Shown: positions 24,340-38,570, counted from the first letter of the stretch. The stretch is DNA of 64,000 nucleotides from Diospyros lotus (GCF_014633365.1 NC_068349.1:32688753-32752752); one strand, 5' to 3'. Program-made: numbers and translations. The notes: a model not told the origin generated them from the sequence alone.

Positions 24340-24450
24340 TCAGAATGCTGCAACCATTATCTTGATCCTGATGAGAGAGCTTATACTGAAATGAAGCATT
24401 GCTGCAAATGTTTAGTTCACCTCTTCTTCACCTCTGGGAATTCCCAGTAT
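24340..24450 (-). pseudogene. partial duplicate of the SIG2 3' end
   Basis: About 110 bases resemble 24740-24850, the end of SIG2 exon 7 and its 3' flank. Shared words include GCTGCAAATGTTTNGTTC and GATGAGAG.GCTTATA, in the same orientation about 400 bases apart. The copy is diverged and not open. It suggests a small tandem duplication just behind the gene. Confidence 0.65.
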
Positions 24451-24773
24451 ACGGCCGGTGAGTTTACGTAGTCAATACCCAAAAAGTAATGACTCTGAAT
24501 TCTCACTGATACCAAACCCATTGTAAGAAAGCAAATTGAAAATAGAATGATCAGAAAATATGTAAAAAAATCAAATTGATTTTTTCTTTTCTTCCTATTC
24601 ACAGACAGTTCCTACTATTATGAGAAATTGCTGGAAAAAGGAGAGAAAACAGAAGAAGATATGAATACAAAAGGAATGAAGCATGCAGGCATAATCCTAA
24701 GCCTCTCTCAAGTAAGCTACTACCTTGTTCATCAGCACAAAACCGTTCTCTTGATCTGGTTCTGGATGAGAGC

Positions 24774-27700
24774 TTATAATGAAACGGCGTACTGCTGCAA
24801 ATGTTTGGTTCTCCTCTTGTTCTTCAACTTCCGGAACGCGCACGATTCAATTTGTCGGATTCTCTCTCGGCTTACTCCCATCAACTCCCCAATCTCTTGC
24901 AGTGTCTTCATCCTTCCATCCTCCAGCCCGAACCTCCATCTTATCACCTGCTTCTCCCGCAGGTTGAGCGAGTTCAGGACCTTCTCCAGGTCTTTCTTCA
25001 TGAATTGCTTCATCAGCAACTCCTCTCCCGTTTCTGCTTCAGGGTCTGCAATCACTTCCTACGATAGAAGACACAGGACGGGATCATCAGCGAAGAAGAG
25101 GATACACGCACTAGGATAAGTTCAATGGTGTTCAAAGTAACACATACTGAAGGTTTAAGGTTCTGGTTGATCCCAATCTTCTGGTCGAGAGATCTTGGAG
25201 CTTTAGGGGTTAGTAGTACAGCATGGAGCCTCTTCATTGAGAGCCCAGTTGCCTCTGCAACTTCCTCATTATTGGGTTGTCTTCCATTTTCACTGTACAA
25301 TTGCTTTCTGGCCTCCTTCACTTTATAAGTTGCATCAACCATGTGAAACTGTTGAAATTTTAAATCAAAAAGGTAAGGATTTGTAGATTGGTAAAAAGAA
25401 AAGAAACGGTAATGCCACCATAGTCATCCCAACTTTAATTAGTTTTTCATCATCAGGTGAAGACAATGTAGTAATGCTAAATTGATGTTGACTTACTGGT
25501 AAGCGAATTGTTCGGGACTGATCAGAAAGAGACTTCCGAACAGCCTGTTTGATCCACCAGTGGGCATATGTCGAGAATTTGAACCCCTTTGAAGCATCAA
25601 ATTTTTCTGCACCTTTTACAAGACCTCGGCATCCTTCCTGTTAATCAGTCAGCACCACAAAGTTAAATTACAAGCACCAAAACTGCAGACATGGCTGAAG
25701 GTCATCAAATTTGTTATCCAATGGTATGACTGTATAAAAGAGAAAGAGGATACCTGAACAAGATCTTGTAGATTCATTCCGGCACCCTGATAATTTTTTG
25801 CAATTGAAATAACAAGCCTAATGTTGCTTTTTATCATTTTATCTTTGCAAAGTATGCCATAGTTTAAACGCTTCCTTAATGTCCTTTGATCAACACCAGC
25901 TGCAGCTGCCCACTGTGCAAAGGAGGGCTGAGCACCACATCGTTCAGCAAGTTCCTCTTGTAGTTTTTCTAATTTCAGCAGGTCCTGCATTATATTAAAG
26001 ACAGGTGGAGATTTTGCAATATTAGACAAGATAAATGGACAAAGAAAGCATAAAATGACTGGTTAGGAACACTCCCCCCCCCCTCCCCCCCCCCCCCCCC
26101 CCCCTCAACCCACCCAAAAATGCACACATATAAGTAACACATAACTAAAGACAAATGGGAAAGCTTCCTTCTTTAATCTGAAAACCGAGGGAAGTTAACA
26201 AGCAAGCTTCCTGCCCTACATCCAAGTGCAATTCATTGTCAACATTATTTACCCCACTTGCCAAATGGCCTGCAAGCCCAAACTGAGTTCACAGGAATAG
26301 TAATAGGATACAAAAAATTTAGGGGTCGTGAAGGATTACATTTAGAGTTCCAGAGAACTGACTAAAAAGACTTTCACGTTAAACCCTGAGATGTTAGCCT
26401 CTGTTTGGCTGTTCTGTGCATACCAAAAAGAAAAAGTGCTTTATTTTTGGTTATGGGTAGGGAAGTGCTTTTCTATGTTTCTGGTTTGTGTTTGGCCAAA
26501 ATTGTAAAGCGTTTTTCATAAAATAAAAGCCAATTTTCACTTCTTGAGGAAATGCAGAAATTTAGTGCTTCTCTCGGAAATGCTTCTTGAAATAATGGAA
26601 ATTCCATAGAAATGTCAAATAGGCACTTAGGAAGAGTAGTTTTTGAATCATTATTTCCACCCTCCCTCCCTCTCTCTCAGAGAATGGAGTTGATGGACCT
26701 TTGACTGGGGAATGGGTGCTCAGTTGTGTTCTGAGAAAGGGACAGAAACAAGATTACCAGCATGTTGATGTAAGGCTGCGTCAATATAACAATGCAGACC
26801 CTAAAGTGGTGGGATCTTCACACACTGGGCTACCCTTTTTAGCTCTTCTTCCTTTCTGTGAATGCAAGGCTAAACTTTTAGTAAAATAACTCTGAAGTGG
26901 TTGTTTGCCCCAAAGGTTTTAAGTAGAACCATAAGCTTTAATCAGTTTCAATATAACATAAATTAGGAGTAGACACACAACTAGGGAAGTTAAATCATTA
27001 GGGGATATCAGCCACATCAAAATTAGCTTCTGGTGGGGCCCAATTGATATCCCAAAAACTGATTTCAGAAAAACATGCAAGTAGGGGAGTCAAACCAAAA
27101 GGACAATCACGCTATTTCTCACTGATTTTTTATATTTGCAGTAAGACCAATTCCTTAATTAACTTTGTGGGTTCTGCCAAAGATAAAATTGATTCAATAC
27201 ATTGAACTAGACGTGGCAAGTCTTTCTTTATGCAAAACCAACACCTAGTGAAGAAGCCTAACATCTAGGGGGAGATGTTCATCACAAGAGAATACAGGAA
27301 CTTATAAGAAACAAATGATCCCAAAGAACTATTCATCTAAAAAAACAACAATAGGACTCAAGTGAGAATTTCACCTGAATTCCTCCTGACAACTCTTGTT
27401 CTTCGGAAGCTGTGAGAAGCCTGGAAGTAGTAGTAGTTGCCCTCAAGTAACGCAATGGATCAGAGTAGTCTATATCTTGTATAGAACCACGTTTCTTCCT
27501 GCTTGTAGAACCAGATTTCACAGATACAACATTCATTGCGGCCTTTTCTGCAGCTCTTGCTCTTCTGGCTTTTCGTTCTGTTTGACGCCTTGACCTCACT
27601 GCGATTCTGTTGAAGATTTGTGCACGGAGAAGTTCGAGATCTTCATTTGTTGGCTCCAAACAGTCATCTTCTTCCCCAAGGTAATTCAGAGAGAGGTTCT

Positions 27701-30398
27701 CCCCCAATCCATTTGCCGTTGTCGTGGGTTCTACTGTTACACTCACTAGTCCTGTTTCTGCAAGCTCTACCCTATCAAACAGGACACTGTCAGATTCAGA
27801 TAGAATAGGTTCAGGTTTGTCATCCAATTCCATACAGCTATTGTGGCCTGTCATCATAGCAGCTGCAGCCTTTGCAACCTTCACAGCTGCTTTTGCTAGA
27901 GTAACTGCTTCAGCAGAAGCAGCAGCTATAATAGCCTCTTCACTTGTAAGAAGAGTTTCTTTTGCCAAACTTGATCCAAAATTTGCCTGCAAGGTGATAT
28001 CCAAAGAAATTCAAGATGAGTGAAGAATTAGAAATCAAGATGTGGTTTAAGGAACAGGCTTTAGACTTTGCAATTATTTTTCAAGAATTCTTTTGGGTGC
28101 ATTTCTAACTTGTGTCCATCCGACAAAAAAATTTTCAAGTGCCACAAATATCTAACTGGAAAAGCATATATTAACTGGAGCAGGTCAATTAGCAGAAAAC
28201 TAAAATAAGGTCAGAGTTGCTGATTTGTCATAAAATTTAGTTACGTGAAAAGAGAAAAAGAAAAACTTTAATTTGGCTCAAACTTTAACTAACATGCTTG
28301 CTATCTCGTATTGAAAACATGCAAGGACTAAACTCTGCTCAAGACACAAAGGAAGAAAATAAGAAAAAACAAGGATAGAGACCAAGAAAAGAATCAAGGC
28401 ACAGAGAGAGAGAGAGAGACAGACTATACACAAAATTTTAACCATTCACCTCTACCCAAAAATACAAGGGCTTGTTTAGTTGTAGAAAACATTATCTGTT
28501 TTCCAACTCTAATTTGCTATTGAATAATTGAATCTCACATTAGAAAATAGAAAAATCAATTTCTAATTTTTCAACTTTATACCATGAATTAGAAAACATC
28601 CTTTTTTGATGGTTTCCAAATTTTTTGAAATGAGTGCTATGACTTTTTGAAACATAAAATGTTAGGACATCTTTAGTAATAAAATCGAAGTTGAAAACTA
28701 GAAAATGTTTTCTGAAACTGAACAGGGCCTAAGCTTTTGTAATTCTATAACTTCAACAGATCAATTCTGACCTCTGTTGGTGGACCAAATGCCCCTATAT
28801 AAGTCCATGGTCTGTCTGCGGTAGCTTGATTTGAATGAGCTTCCATAGACATTATTCGCAGCTTCTCCATATCAAGCACTGTAGTTGTTGCAGTTGATGT
28901 TGGGGCTGAAGTAGTAGATAGAATACATTGTGTCCGGAAATAGACAGACTGACTATTTTTTGCTGCAAATTTACACAACAATGGGAATCAAATCCATGAC
29001 ACTCTATGCATGCCATAGAAAGCAATCAAACCCATACAAATTTGAATAGTAGAGTTCCTATATCAAAATAACTCCTTCAAATGATACCTTTTTGCTCTTT
29101 GGTTATGACAAACAACAAAATAAAACTACAGTGACTTAAATATTAAATATAATGAGGAAAATCACTTAGGTATGGATCAGTAAGACCTATAAAATACAAA
29201 CAATGACAGCAACATTTTTTACTACCAACACTTGCTAAGGAAGAATTCGGGCACCATTAAATCCATTTTCTGGGGTACAATCAACAAAAATTAAGGTGCC
29301 ATAGGCCCAGAGCAGTTTTAAGGTATAAACAACGAGTTGGGCCAATATAAACAATTAACAATAAGTTAAAAGGATAGCCAATAAAAGTTCTGACCCTCCA
29401 TCAGGAACAATACAGTGCCATGTTCTTCACTTCCGTTGAAGACTAACAAAGTGTTATATACAGCTCTGCAAATACCTAGAATTGATTGTTACATGTTTAC
29501 TATCATTAAGCCTCTGAATATTAGCCCATGTACTAATGAATAAGTTAGATAATGGCAAGATGCCTACTTGGAAATGTAGGGCAGAGATCATCATAACACA
29601 AATGTTACAATCTTTTTCATTATTCAGAATGCAAAATATACATAATGTTGGGAGAACAAATAATTGCATTTCATAATTCTTTTAATAGCAAAACAATTGT
29701 CCATCTCTGGAGAACAATTGTAGGGTTCCGACTGATCCTTCCAGACAATCATCCTAACTATTGTGGCCAATGTTGACATAATTTTCTCACCTCTATTTTC
29801 TCTTACATAAGCAAAATAATTCTGTTTGATTTCTTAAAACTCTAACCATCCATATACGCTTAGCTCAGTCCACATAAACTGCAAAATGCGCATTCTATTT
29901 GCTTTCCCTTCTTTCTCAATCTCAAAGCTTCTTTGCTTTTTTCCACCCACTGAATGACCCCCACATTTCAGTGTCCTCACTCTCAAAACTGACAATTGGC
30001 ATCAGAAATTCCCAAATAAATTATTCATGCAATGGAAAAGTTCAACAGAATAAATGGAATTCCAAGCAGAACAACTGCTGAGCAGATAAATAAATGCATA
30101 TTAAGAAAGTGCCCTCATTAATTAACAGATTCATGAAGTGACCCGTTGATTAAATCGGCACGCCAAAGCTGAAAACCCAAATCAATTTCCGAAACCCATG
30201 AAAATTCAAACTCTATCAACCCACTTCTAATTGCATTCAAGTGACCAGTCCAGGCAGAACAGAAACGCACAACTCAAATACCCAAACACGCATATTCAAA
30301 GAGAAAACACAAAACCAGAGGCGCTTACAGAGATGGGTTTTGGAGTGGAAGGAGAAAGTGTCCGGCAGGCACTTGAACTGCGGCACCAAGCACGACAT
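24774..30398 (-). CDS. SIG2: plastid RNA polymerase sigma factor SIG2 (sigB type), seven exons
   Basis: Exons: 30398-30329, 28962-28772, 27986-27375, 25984-25754, 25637-25497, 25348-25148, 25058-24774. All junctions are GT-AG and phases agree, giving 576 residues. The start [15 protein letters not shown] opens a basic, hydroxylated N-terminus consistent with a chloroplast transit peptide. Exon 3 holds the alanine-rich segment [13 protein letters not shown] and the basic [18 protein letters not shown]. Exons 4-5 (residues 292-415) carry region 2, with [17 protein letters not shown] and [17 protein letters not shown]. Exon 6 is region 3. Exon 7 is region 4, with helix-turn-helix [19 protein letters not shown]. 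The protein directs the plastid-encoded polymerase to promoters; in Arabidopsis SIG2 drives certain chloroplast tRNA genes and psaJ. The N-terminal sequence and exon 3 favour SIG2 over other plant sigma factors, by memory rather than by search. Confidence 0.93.
26071..26104. repeat. poly(C) tract in SIG2 intron 3
   Basis: Near-continuous C run with one T interruption. Long C runs are prone to length error in sequencing, so its exact length is unreliable. Confidence 0.8.
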
Positions 30399-30660
30399 TC
30401 TGGCTTTTCCAACTCTCTTATCAGTTCATCATAATAATATTTACCTGCATGAATGAATCTACAGAGGAGTGTGCTTTGAAGAACAATCAACAACTTGGTC
30501 CAAAAACTTCCTTCACAGAGTTGCCATTGGCAGAGAGGCAGGAGAAGAGAATAAGGGCAGTGTGTAGAGAGAAGTGATAAATAAATGGATAAGGAAAGCA
30601 AAGCTTTGGCTGAAAGGGGATATGAGAGGGAGATGAAGCAGGAGTGGAGTCAGGCTTCGA

Positions 30661-30711
30661 GGCCCGGCCCAGTCTATTCTAGAACAGTAGTCTGAGTTAT
30701 TGGGCCGGGCC
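30661..30711. promoter_or_regulatory. inverted GGCCCGGCCCA / TGGGCCGGGCC pair upstream of SIG2
   Basis: Two perfect 11-bp inverted copies (30661-30671 and 30701-30711) are separated by 29 bases. They lie about 260-310 bp upstream of the SIG2 start. Each contains TGGGCC, the plant site II element bound by TCP-type factors in promoters of housekeeping and organelle-related genes. The role is inferred from motif and position. The pair could also form a hairpin. Confidence 0.6.
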
Positions 30712-30719
30712 TTGGCCTT

Positions 30720-33700
30720 GGCCCACTCAAAATTGGACCAAATAAAAATTTTTGATCCAAAAAATCTATCTCTATGTGGGCTTCCTCCTAAAAAAACTTT
30801 GAACTCTAGTTAGGGTGTGACCATGATTCGGTTAAAATCAAACTTTTTAACTAAACCAATTAATTTTAGTTAATTCAATCTAATCCTTTAGTAAATGTAG
30901 TTATGTTCAATGTCTTAAATTCATATAAAACTTTTAACATTGGCTATTTGAATAGAAAAATTCAATTATTTTGACTAAATTTGACTATTTAGACTATTTT
31001 GATTGATTCAATCATTTTAATTAAATCAACCTTCTTAATTTTAATTTAATTATATATAAGTTTGGTTATTTGGTTCGATTGCAAAATAAGGACTATTAAC
31101 ATGAAAAGAGTACCCTATTATCTATGTAAATACATATGATTATATATTTGAGTCATTGATCTCTTTACTTATTTATTTATTTTTTGATATGGTCTCTTAT
31201 TATCTATATATTTGTATTTAAAGGAGGAAGGGATTCACGATGTTACGAAATGAGCCTAATAGAATATCTTAATCTGCCTAAACTATTAGAGTTGATCTAA
31301 TATCGGGTTAACTCTTTCAATTAGTAAAAAAAATATATATATAATTAAATGTTTAATCATTCTAACATAGCATAAACACAACTCATTAGTACTTACATAT
31401 GCATTTTTTTTTTTTTTCAAAGATCGTGTTCTAAATACATTTGTTAGTAAATGTAACTAACTCGAGATCTTATATAATCACATGATATTCGATCTCTATA
31501 TGTATCTCGTTTTAATATTTTTGTTATTTTAATTTAAATATTCTATTTTAATGTGGTTGTTGGGGAATTGATCAGATGCCAACTTCATTGAATGTCATTT
31601 AATAATGGGAGACGCCTAATGAGATACAATGAGTTGTACTTTGCTGGCAGGAATTGGAAAATTTGATATGTCTTGGTCCCATTTTCTCATTGATTTGAAA
31701 TGACATCTTCATCATATCCACGACCAATTTTTTCCCCTTTTGATGGAAAATGATATGTCTAAAGTATGTTCAATCCACAACAATAAGTACAAATAAATTC
31801 TTAGATCAACTAAACAGAGTCATTAGAGTTTAATGTTTAGGTCTAAATGATATATTTGGGTCGGTCCACACATAATGAGTTTTAGATTCAATTTAATATC
31901 TACATTTAGAGCTACATCTATAATCGTTACTTGCAATTGTCGATGAAACAATTACAATTGACAGTTGAACTCTACTTCCTCCATACTTGGTGAAAGTGAG
32001 TAGATGAGGGAGGCTGAGGTTTTTAGATTGTGGAAAAACAAACGATTTATATTTTGTGATTTTGTTTTTGATATTAATAACTCAAATCCGATCGGATCCA
32101 AATTTCATTGTGCGAAATCTTGTAAGTCTAGTTTCAATTTTGTACATTATTTGGTTTTAGATTTTCTAACATGATATGTCTAAAATAAAATTTAAAATTG
32201 TTATATCAATTCTATCTCGTCAATAATTTTATATATGACTATGATTATATGATCTATATGGTTGTAATATGTCGCACTTTTGCTTTCCTAATTTAAAAAA
32301 AAAAAAAGCATTTATAGTTTAGTTTTACAATTATATAGTTCAAATCTTTAAGCTTATCGTTTTCTTTTTTGAGTTTTATATGTGTTAAGAGTTTTTCGTC
32401 TTTATTTAAACTTGTTTGACTTAATTCTATTAACAGGTATCCAGCTGTATGAAAAGACATTTCATATAAGGATTAACATAGAATTAAGTTAGCATATTCG
32501 ATATTTGATTGATTATTATCTCCACGTATAGAAACCCTTTTATAAATTGTTTATACCCATCAATATTTAATAGGAACAAAGATAAGAACAAATAACCAAA
32601 GACGAAAACGAAAGAGAGATCCTAGGTCAATACCTACTCTATTACAATTTTTATCATAGAAATATATATATATATATATTCATGCTTGTACGTATGATAA
32701 TAGGTATTGACCATTTTAAATAATTTATTTATAGCTGACTAAATCAAATATTTTCAAAAATCTAATACATTCATTCATTTTTTATTTATATATATATATA
32801 TAGTGTAGTGGGACATATGTATGTATTTTGGGAAAAGTTGGGAAGTCAACAAGGTTGGGGTGATGTTGAGAAGAGGGGCACATTTGGTTTGGGTGGATGC
32901 ATTTGGTCTCATCTCAAATCAAATGAGCAATGACTCTCAAATTAGGTATTGAAGAAAGGTTATTTATTTGTTAAAATAATAGGTTTAGGTACTGATAATC
33001 AACATGTCTACACCAAAAATCAGCATGCACTTGGTTTTGACATTGCGACAAGTAATTTTTTTATTTAATTTTATTAAAATATGTCTCTATTTCTTTAAAT
33101 TTAATAATATAGTTGAGACAGACTTGTCACTCGACGACCTCTCCTCCTCTTTTCAAAAAGTCTTTTTGAGAGTCATTTGTATCTTTGAATACCATTTGAA
33201 GTTATCAAATATCAAATTATTTTTACATTACAAAAACAAATCAAACACTAATTTGAAAATAAGACGACGTTGTTGAACATTACCTTGAATTTTTATTTTT
33301 CTAAATGAAAAAGAAGACTAACACAAAAAAAATAAAATTTTCATTAGAGGGATGGCCCCCTCAACCCTCTTTCTATCAACTATCTATAATATTGTTTGGA
33401 AGTTTAGGTAAAAAGGACACCAAACTTGAACATTTTGGGGGGGTTTGGTTTGCAAATGTGCAGGCCATCTAATTGGGGGGTGTTGGCATTATCTTTTGTT
33501 TGCTCTCACATCCCTTAAAAATATCAACAAATCAACATAATAATAATTGTTATCAAAGTTGTCAAGTGTTGCAAAAGATGTTGGTTGGGTCCAATCCAAA
33601 TAAAAGAAAACAAAGAAAGGTAATATTGTCTTCTTGAAACTTAACTGCTTTTTTGGCATCTATTGGTACAAAACTATATTGTCCTTGAGGTCTTGAAGTT

Positions 33701-34680
33701 ATTATGTATTGCAGTTGAATAATAATAACCTTCATGTATAACACCTACCAACTAACCTAGAATTGTCGTAATTTAAGAGCTGATACCAAAGCCCGTAAAA
33801 TCTAAATGTGAGCCCACAAAGCTATAATAAGGAAGCTAACTAAAAAAATGTGTACACAAATTTGAGTTCTACGAGCTCGTCACACCTAGTAAATTGTTGG
33901 CTAAACGGGAAACCACGAAGAGTCTCTTTGGTATTGTTCTATTTTTAAAGTATAATTATTTTTTAAAAAGAGTTTTAAAAAAAATAGTGTTTGGTAAATC
34001 CTAATTTTGCTTTTAAATTATAAATGTTTTTCTGAAAAAAAATAGGTTTAAGTGTAGTGGGACCCACATTTAACATTAATAAGTATAATATCACACTTGT
34101 TAAATACTTTTAATAATTTTTTTAAGAGTTCTCTTAAGCTCTCATATTTTTTTTTATTCTCAAATAACAATTGTTCCAGCAATCAACAAATTCCCACGTA
34201 TAAGGCCCCCACCATTGAGCAATTGAATGTGGGGCCAACCACTCTCCTCGAATAGGAAGCATAAACAATGTAAATTAACATATCAAAGTATAGCATACCT
34301 GCGTCCACAACCAATATATATCAATATTCAATAAAAATATGAACATCACTCTCGATGTATGGGTGACCCGTGACACTTGGGAGTCACAATTCATGACATA
34401 CTCTCTTATCCCAAATTCTCATTGCCCTCATTGTTGATGTAACCTAACTTGCTCTTGCCTCTTGATTGAGTTCATTGACGAGACATCGTTAAATTCTCCC
34501 TACCTACTCTACCTTGGAGCACTTGGCATGAAGTGTCTCTCGTATGTACTATATTTTTCTTTTATGACCCTTAAAGATGTGTGGCCTTATTTGCTTGCCC
34601 TCACCTGACCCCATGGCCACCCAATTAACACCCCCACACGACCATTGTACTACCTTTAATATGTTGTATCATATTTTTTG
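30720..34680. other. AT-rich intergenic DNA
   Basis: No gene is recognised. It contains a T-run near 31405, an A-run near 32294, and (TA)n microsatellites near 32663-32680 and 32791-32802. Short open frames here are AT-driven and resemble no family. Confidence 0.5.
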
Positions 34681-34699
34681 GTATATGAGAAAATGTGTC

Positions 34700-35900
34700 T
34701 GATGAAAAATCATATGAAAATCTCATATTTCGAAATAAGTTTTTCATATTTCAAAACATGCATGATTAGTATTTTGGCGCTAAAGGTCAAATGTTTTAAA
34801 AATCCATTTTTTTAACATAGATCTGTAATGTTTCTATACATATTCGAAATGCTCTTTAATATGTTTGAATAAATTCAATTTTTATGCATCATGTTTCGAA
34901 ACAAAGTTTCTATGTTCTGAAACATCAGTCTGTCATGTTTCTAAACTTGTTTCGAGATGTATATTGAAAAGGTTTCAAGTTTTGCTAAATCTATATGATG
35001 TATTTCGAAATTTATTTGAAATCTAAGCTTATATTTCGAAACTTATTTAGTATATTTCGAAACCTTTGTCAGCAGTGTATCCCTGTTCAACATGTTTTGA
35101 AAGATGTTTCTGAAGTATGTTTCGAAACCTACTTTTGATATTATGAAAAATCTGATTTTGTCAGAAAAATTTCAAAAAACTTGTCATGTTTTTGCACTTT
35201 ATTTCAAAAGCTATTTTAAAAACCTATTTTTTGAAATTATATCCATACCCTGATGTTCAAAATTCATATATGTGTTAAGTAGAGAATAAAACCAAATCAT
35301 TTTATTTTTAAAGAGATGTCTTCCACTCATTTTATCTCTTTGTGCATATCCAGCTGTAAACGCTGTATGTTTCGGAACCTCTGTGTAAAAATGTGTTGTT
35401 TTAAAACCTGATAAGTATATTTTGAAACCTACTTTCTTATCTTGTCTCTAACGGTTATAATTAGCCAAAAGTCTATCATTTTGTTATATATATAAGCTAT
35501 TTGAAGACAAGAAAGCTCTCCCTCTAGCATACTCAATTTTACACATCTATAAGAGATTTTTGCCACAAGTACAAGTGAACAAAACTCTTCTAACGAACTC
35601 TCAAATAAGTTCCTTTCAATCATTTATTGGTGTGCATTATGGTACAAACAGGAGAAGCAAGCCAAAACCAAAGCTCTCATTCCTTCAAGCTTTTCTCACT
35701 CCATATTAATAGGTTTGTTATAACTATTTGGTAAGGTGTAATCATTTTTGAAAATTTAAAGGAATTTCATTATTTGAAAATCAGTGGGTAATATTTCGAA
35801 ACATATCTTAGTAGGTTTCGAAATATACTTGCTAGTAAATTTGATTTCGAAACATACACATCGATATTTCGAAACATACTTTCTCAAGTTTCGAAACATA
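34700..35900. repeat. cluster of TTTCGAAA palindromes
   Basis: The self-complementary word TTTCGAAA, usually extended to ATTTCGAAACATA, recurs about a dozen or more times with many one-base variants. Spacing is irregular, mostly 15-80 bases. A mid-section near 35280-35390 has fewer copies. No coding potential is seen. Confidence 0.7.
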
Positions 35901-38570
35901 ATATCCTACAAGCCAAATTTTTTTTAAGTAATCGAAAATTTTATCCAAATCCCAATTCACACTCATATTGAGATATACTTGCCATTATATAGAACTAGCA
36001 TAATACTGCTCACAAGAAAAACATAATAGTTACAACATAACAATACTAAAAAAGATCAAAAGTCTTATATACCATATGCATCTCTACTTCAATCTTGATG
36101 ACAAAATAAGTCTTTGTATAGTAGTAAAATTATTCATAAATTAGTTGCTATATAGATGTCATAAGTTGAAATCTTATTAAATATAGTTAATTTTTATTTT
36201 TTAAACAAAATACATAAATGATATTTTAGAAAAATATTTTATTGACAAGATTCATAACACTAAAATATGATGTTTACTTATGTAATAACTAAAGGGTTGA
36301 GTCGCGCTATGTATATATAAGAAAAACATGAATGAAAGTTCATTAGGTATTGTCTAGCAATTACAATATACTTTTTAATTTTTAAAGTAAAATTTTAAAT
36401 AAAATAAATTTTCATGTATTGATAAAATTATTTAAAAATTAATTATTATTTAAAAATCATGAATTTAAACTCTGTTAACATAATATATATATATATATAT
36501 ATATATGAATATATAGTTTAGTAAGTAAGGATAGATTAAAAGTGTAAACTTTGGAACACGGGGGGTAGTTGCATATTATTCCAAAACTTGTGTTTAAATA
36601 TTTGGAAAGTTAAAAATGGGGCCCAACCCAAACGCGCCGCTCCTTGCACATGCAATTCCTTGTCAATATCCACGCTGTCCTTGGATTCGACCACCCTTGA
36701 CCTTGAGGGGCTGAACTTTGAACCCAGAAAATGAACAAACACATTGAACAAAGTGCAAATTGCATCATTCTAACTGGGACTTGCCTCCATATTCAAACTC
36801 TCCATGTGCCTGCCTTGGATTTATCATTTTTAGATGATTTCTGACCTAATTTTTATTTGAAAAATTGTAATTATAATAACTTAACAAAGAGGAGGTCAAT
36901 GACCAAAAGTTTTTGCCAAATTTTTATATAAGTTTGTAAATTTATTTTAAAGTTTATGTTTATTATCATTATACATTTTAATACTTTGTTTATGATAAGT
37001 AATTCATTGCTTATTAGTTATGTTCCACGTCGCAATCAATCCGACAATTATTGATGTTGACGGTATGATAGCACATGTGTTTACCATTATCTATCGTGTC
37101 AATATGTTTTTAAAAAATTTATCAATAAGTTAAAATTGTACGTACGAAGAATTTTTTCTTTAGTATTTTTTGATGAAAAATAAATATACTTTAATAACTA
37201 TAAGGCATTGTTTGTCCTCGACCATACCCTTTTTTTTTATTTTCTATTATATTATAAATAATTCACTCCTTATTTTTTTCTTTAACATCAAAAATTGTGG
37301 TTTCTCCAACTATACTCTCTATTTGATTTTTTATTTTATTGATTTATTAATAAATTGTAATTTTTTTTTTACTTTACCTATCATTTTTACTATTATAAAA
37401 ATTTAATATTTATTTTCTAATTTAATAATAAATATTATTATTCGTCTCCTACGTTTCGTGTTCGCCTATATCGTTCCTTGGGTTTCGTCGTGCCTATTCG
37501 ACTCCGTCGTTCCCTGCGTTTCGGCACGTTTGTTTGTTTTCATTGTTTCTTATGTTTCACCACATCCGTTCCTTTTCTCATTTGTCGCAACTTCATAGCG
37601 TGCTTTTGTCTTCTTCTTCGTTTGTTCGTCTCTTTCTTCCTCGGTGGCGGTTGCAACTATGGTGACGACGGTAATGGTGATACTTTTGACTGTGACCATT
37701 GTGGGAAGAAATGATAAGAGCTACAATAAATGACAATGGCCTTTGCTATTTGGATGGCGAGCAATTTCGAGAATGGTGAGTTGTGTTGGAGTAGCTTTGA
37801 TCGTCCCCATTCTAATTTTTTTTTTTTTAATTTTGGCTTAGTGAGGGGAATTTTACTATTTTGGAGACAACCTTAAAATAGACTTTTTATTTTATTAATT
37901 ATGTTATCTATACCATTATATAAACAAACATGGGTTTGGTTCTATAAATCTCTCATCAATGAAGTGTTTTCATAAAATACTCTTTGCATATCTTATTCAA
38001 AAAGTAAAAATTAACAAGATTTAAATTCATAATCTCTAAATAATAATTAATTTTTAAAATAATTTTATCACTATATCAAAGTTTAGTTTATTTAAACTTT
38101 CATTTAAAAAATTTAAAATTTAAACAGTTAGTGTTAAATGATACCCAATAAACTTTAGTATATGTATAAATGTAGATATGAAGAATGGTCTTAGTTAAAT
38201 TTTCTTTCCATATAATTAGAAAGAAAAAAGTGAGATACCTTCAGAGGGGGTAAAAGTTTTGGGCAATGCAATTCAATTCAATCCATTTTTGTTGGATTTT
38301 GCATTGGGATCAATGATTCAGGGCATAGGGATTAGTGAACCTCCAATGCTTTACAATTTTGGGATTCCCTTTTGAAATGCTGTTTGGAAGACAAGAAAGT
38401 TTGCAGAGTTGCTTTTGCCTTTTCTCGGAAAAGTTGAAGGCCGCTAATAATGAAAAGACAAAGGCTGAATAGCATCCAACTCCTCCTTATAATTATTTGG
38501 CCCCCAACTTAATCTATCATTTAATTTTTAATTTTATTATAATTATACATTTCAAAATATATGAAAATCT

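Noticed and set aside
24063..24365. 100-codon open frame across the chromovirus 3' end
   Set aside because: It starts within the LTR and crosses the insertion boundary into flanking DNA, so it cannot be an ancestral gene.
37170..37714. Two 78-codon open frames
   Set aside because: The first is AT-driven low complexity. The second is a C/T-rich stretch without start context, splice signals or similarity.
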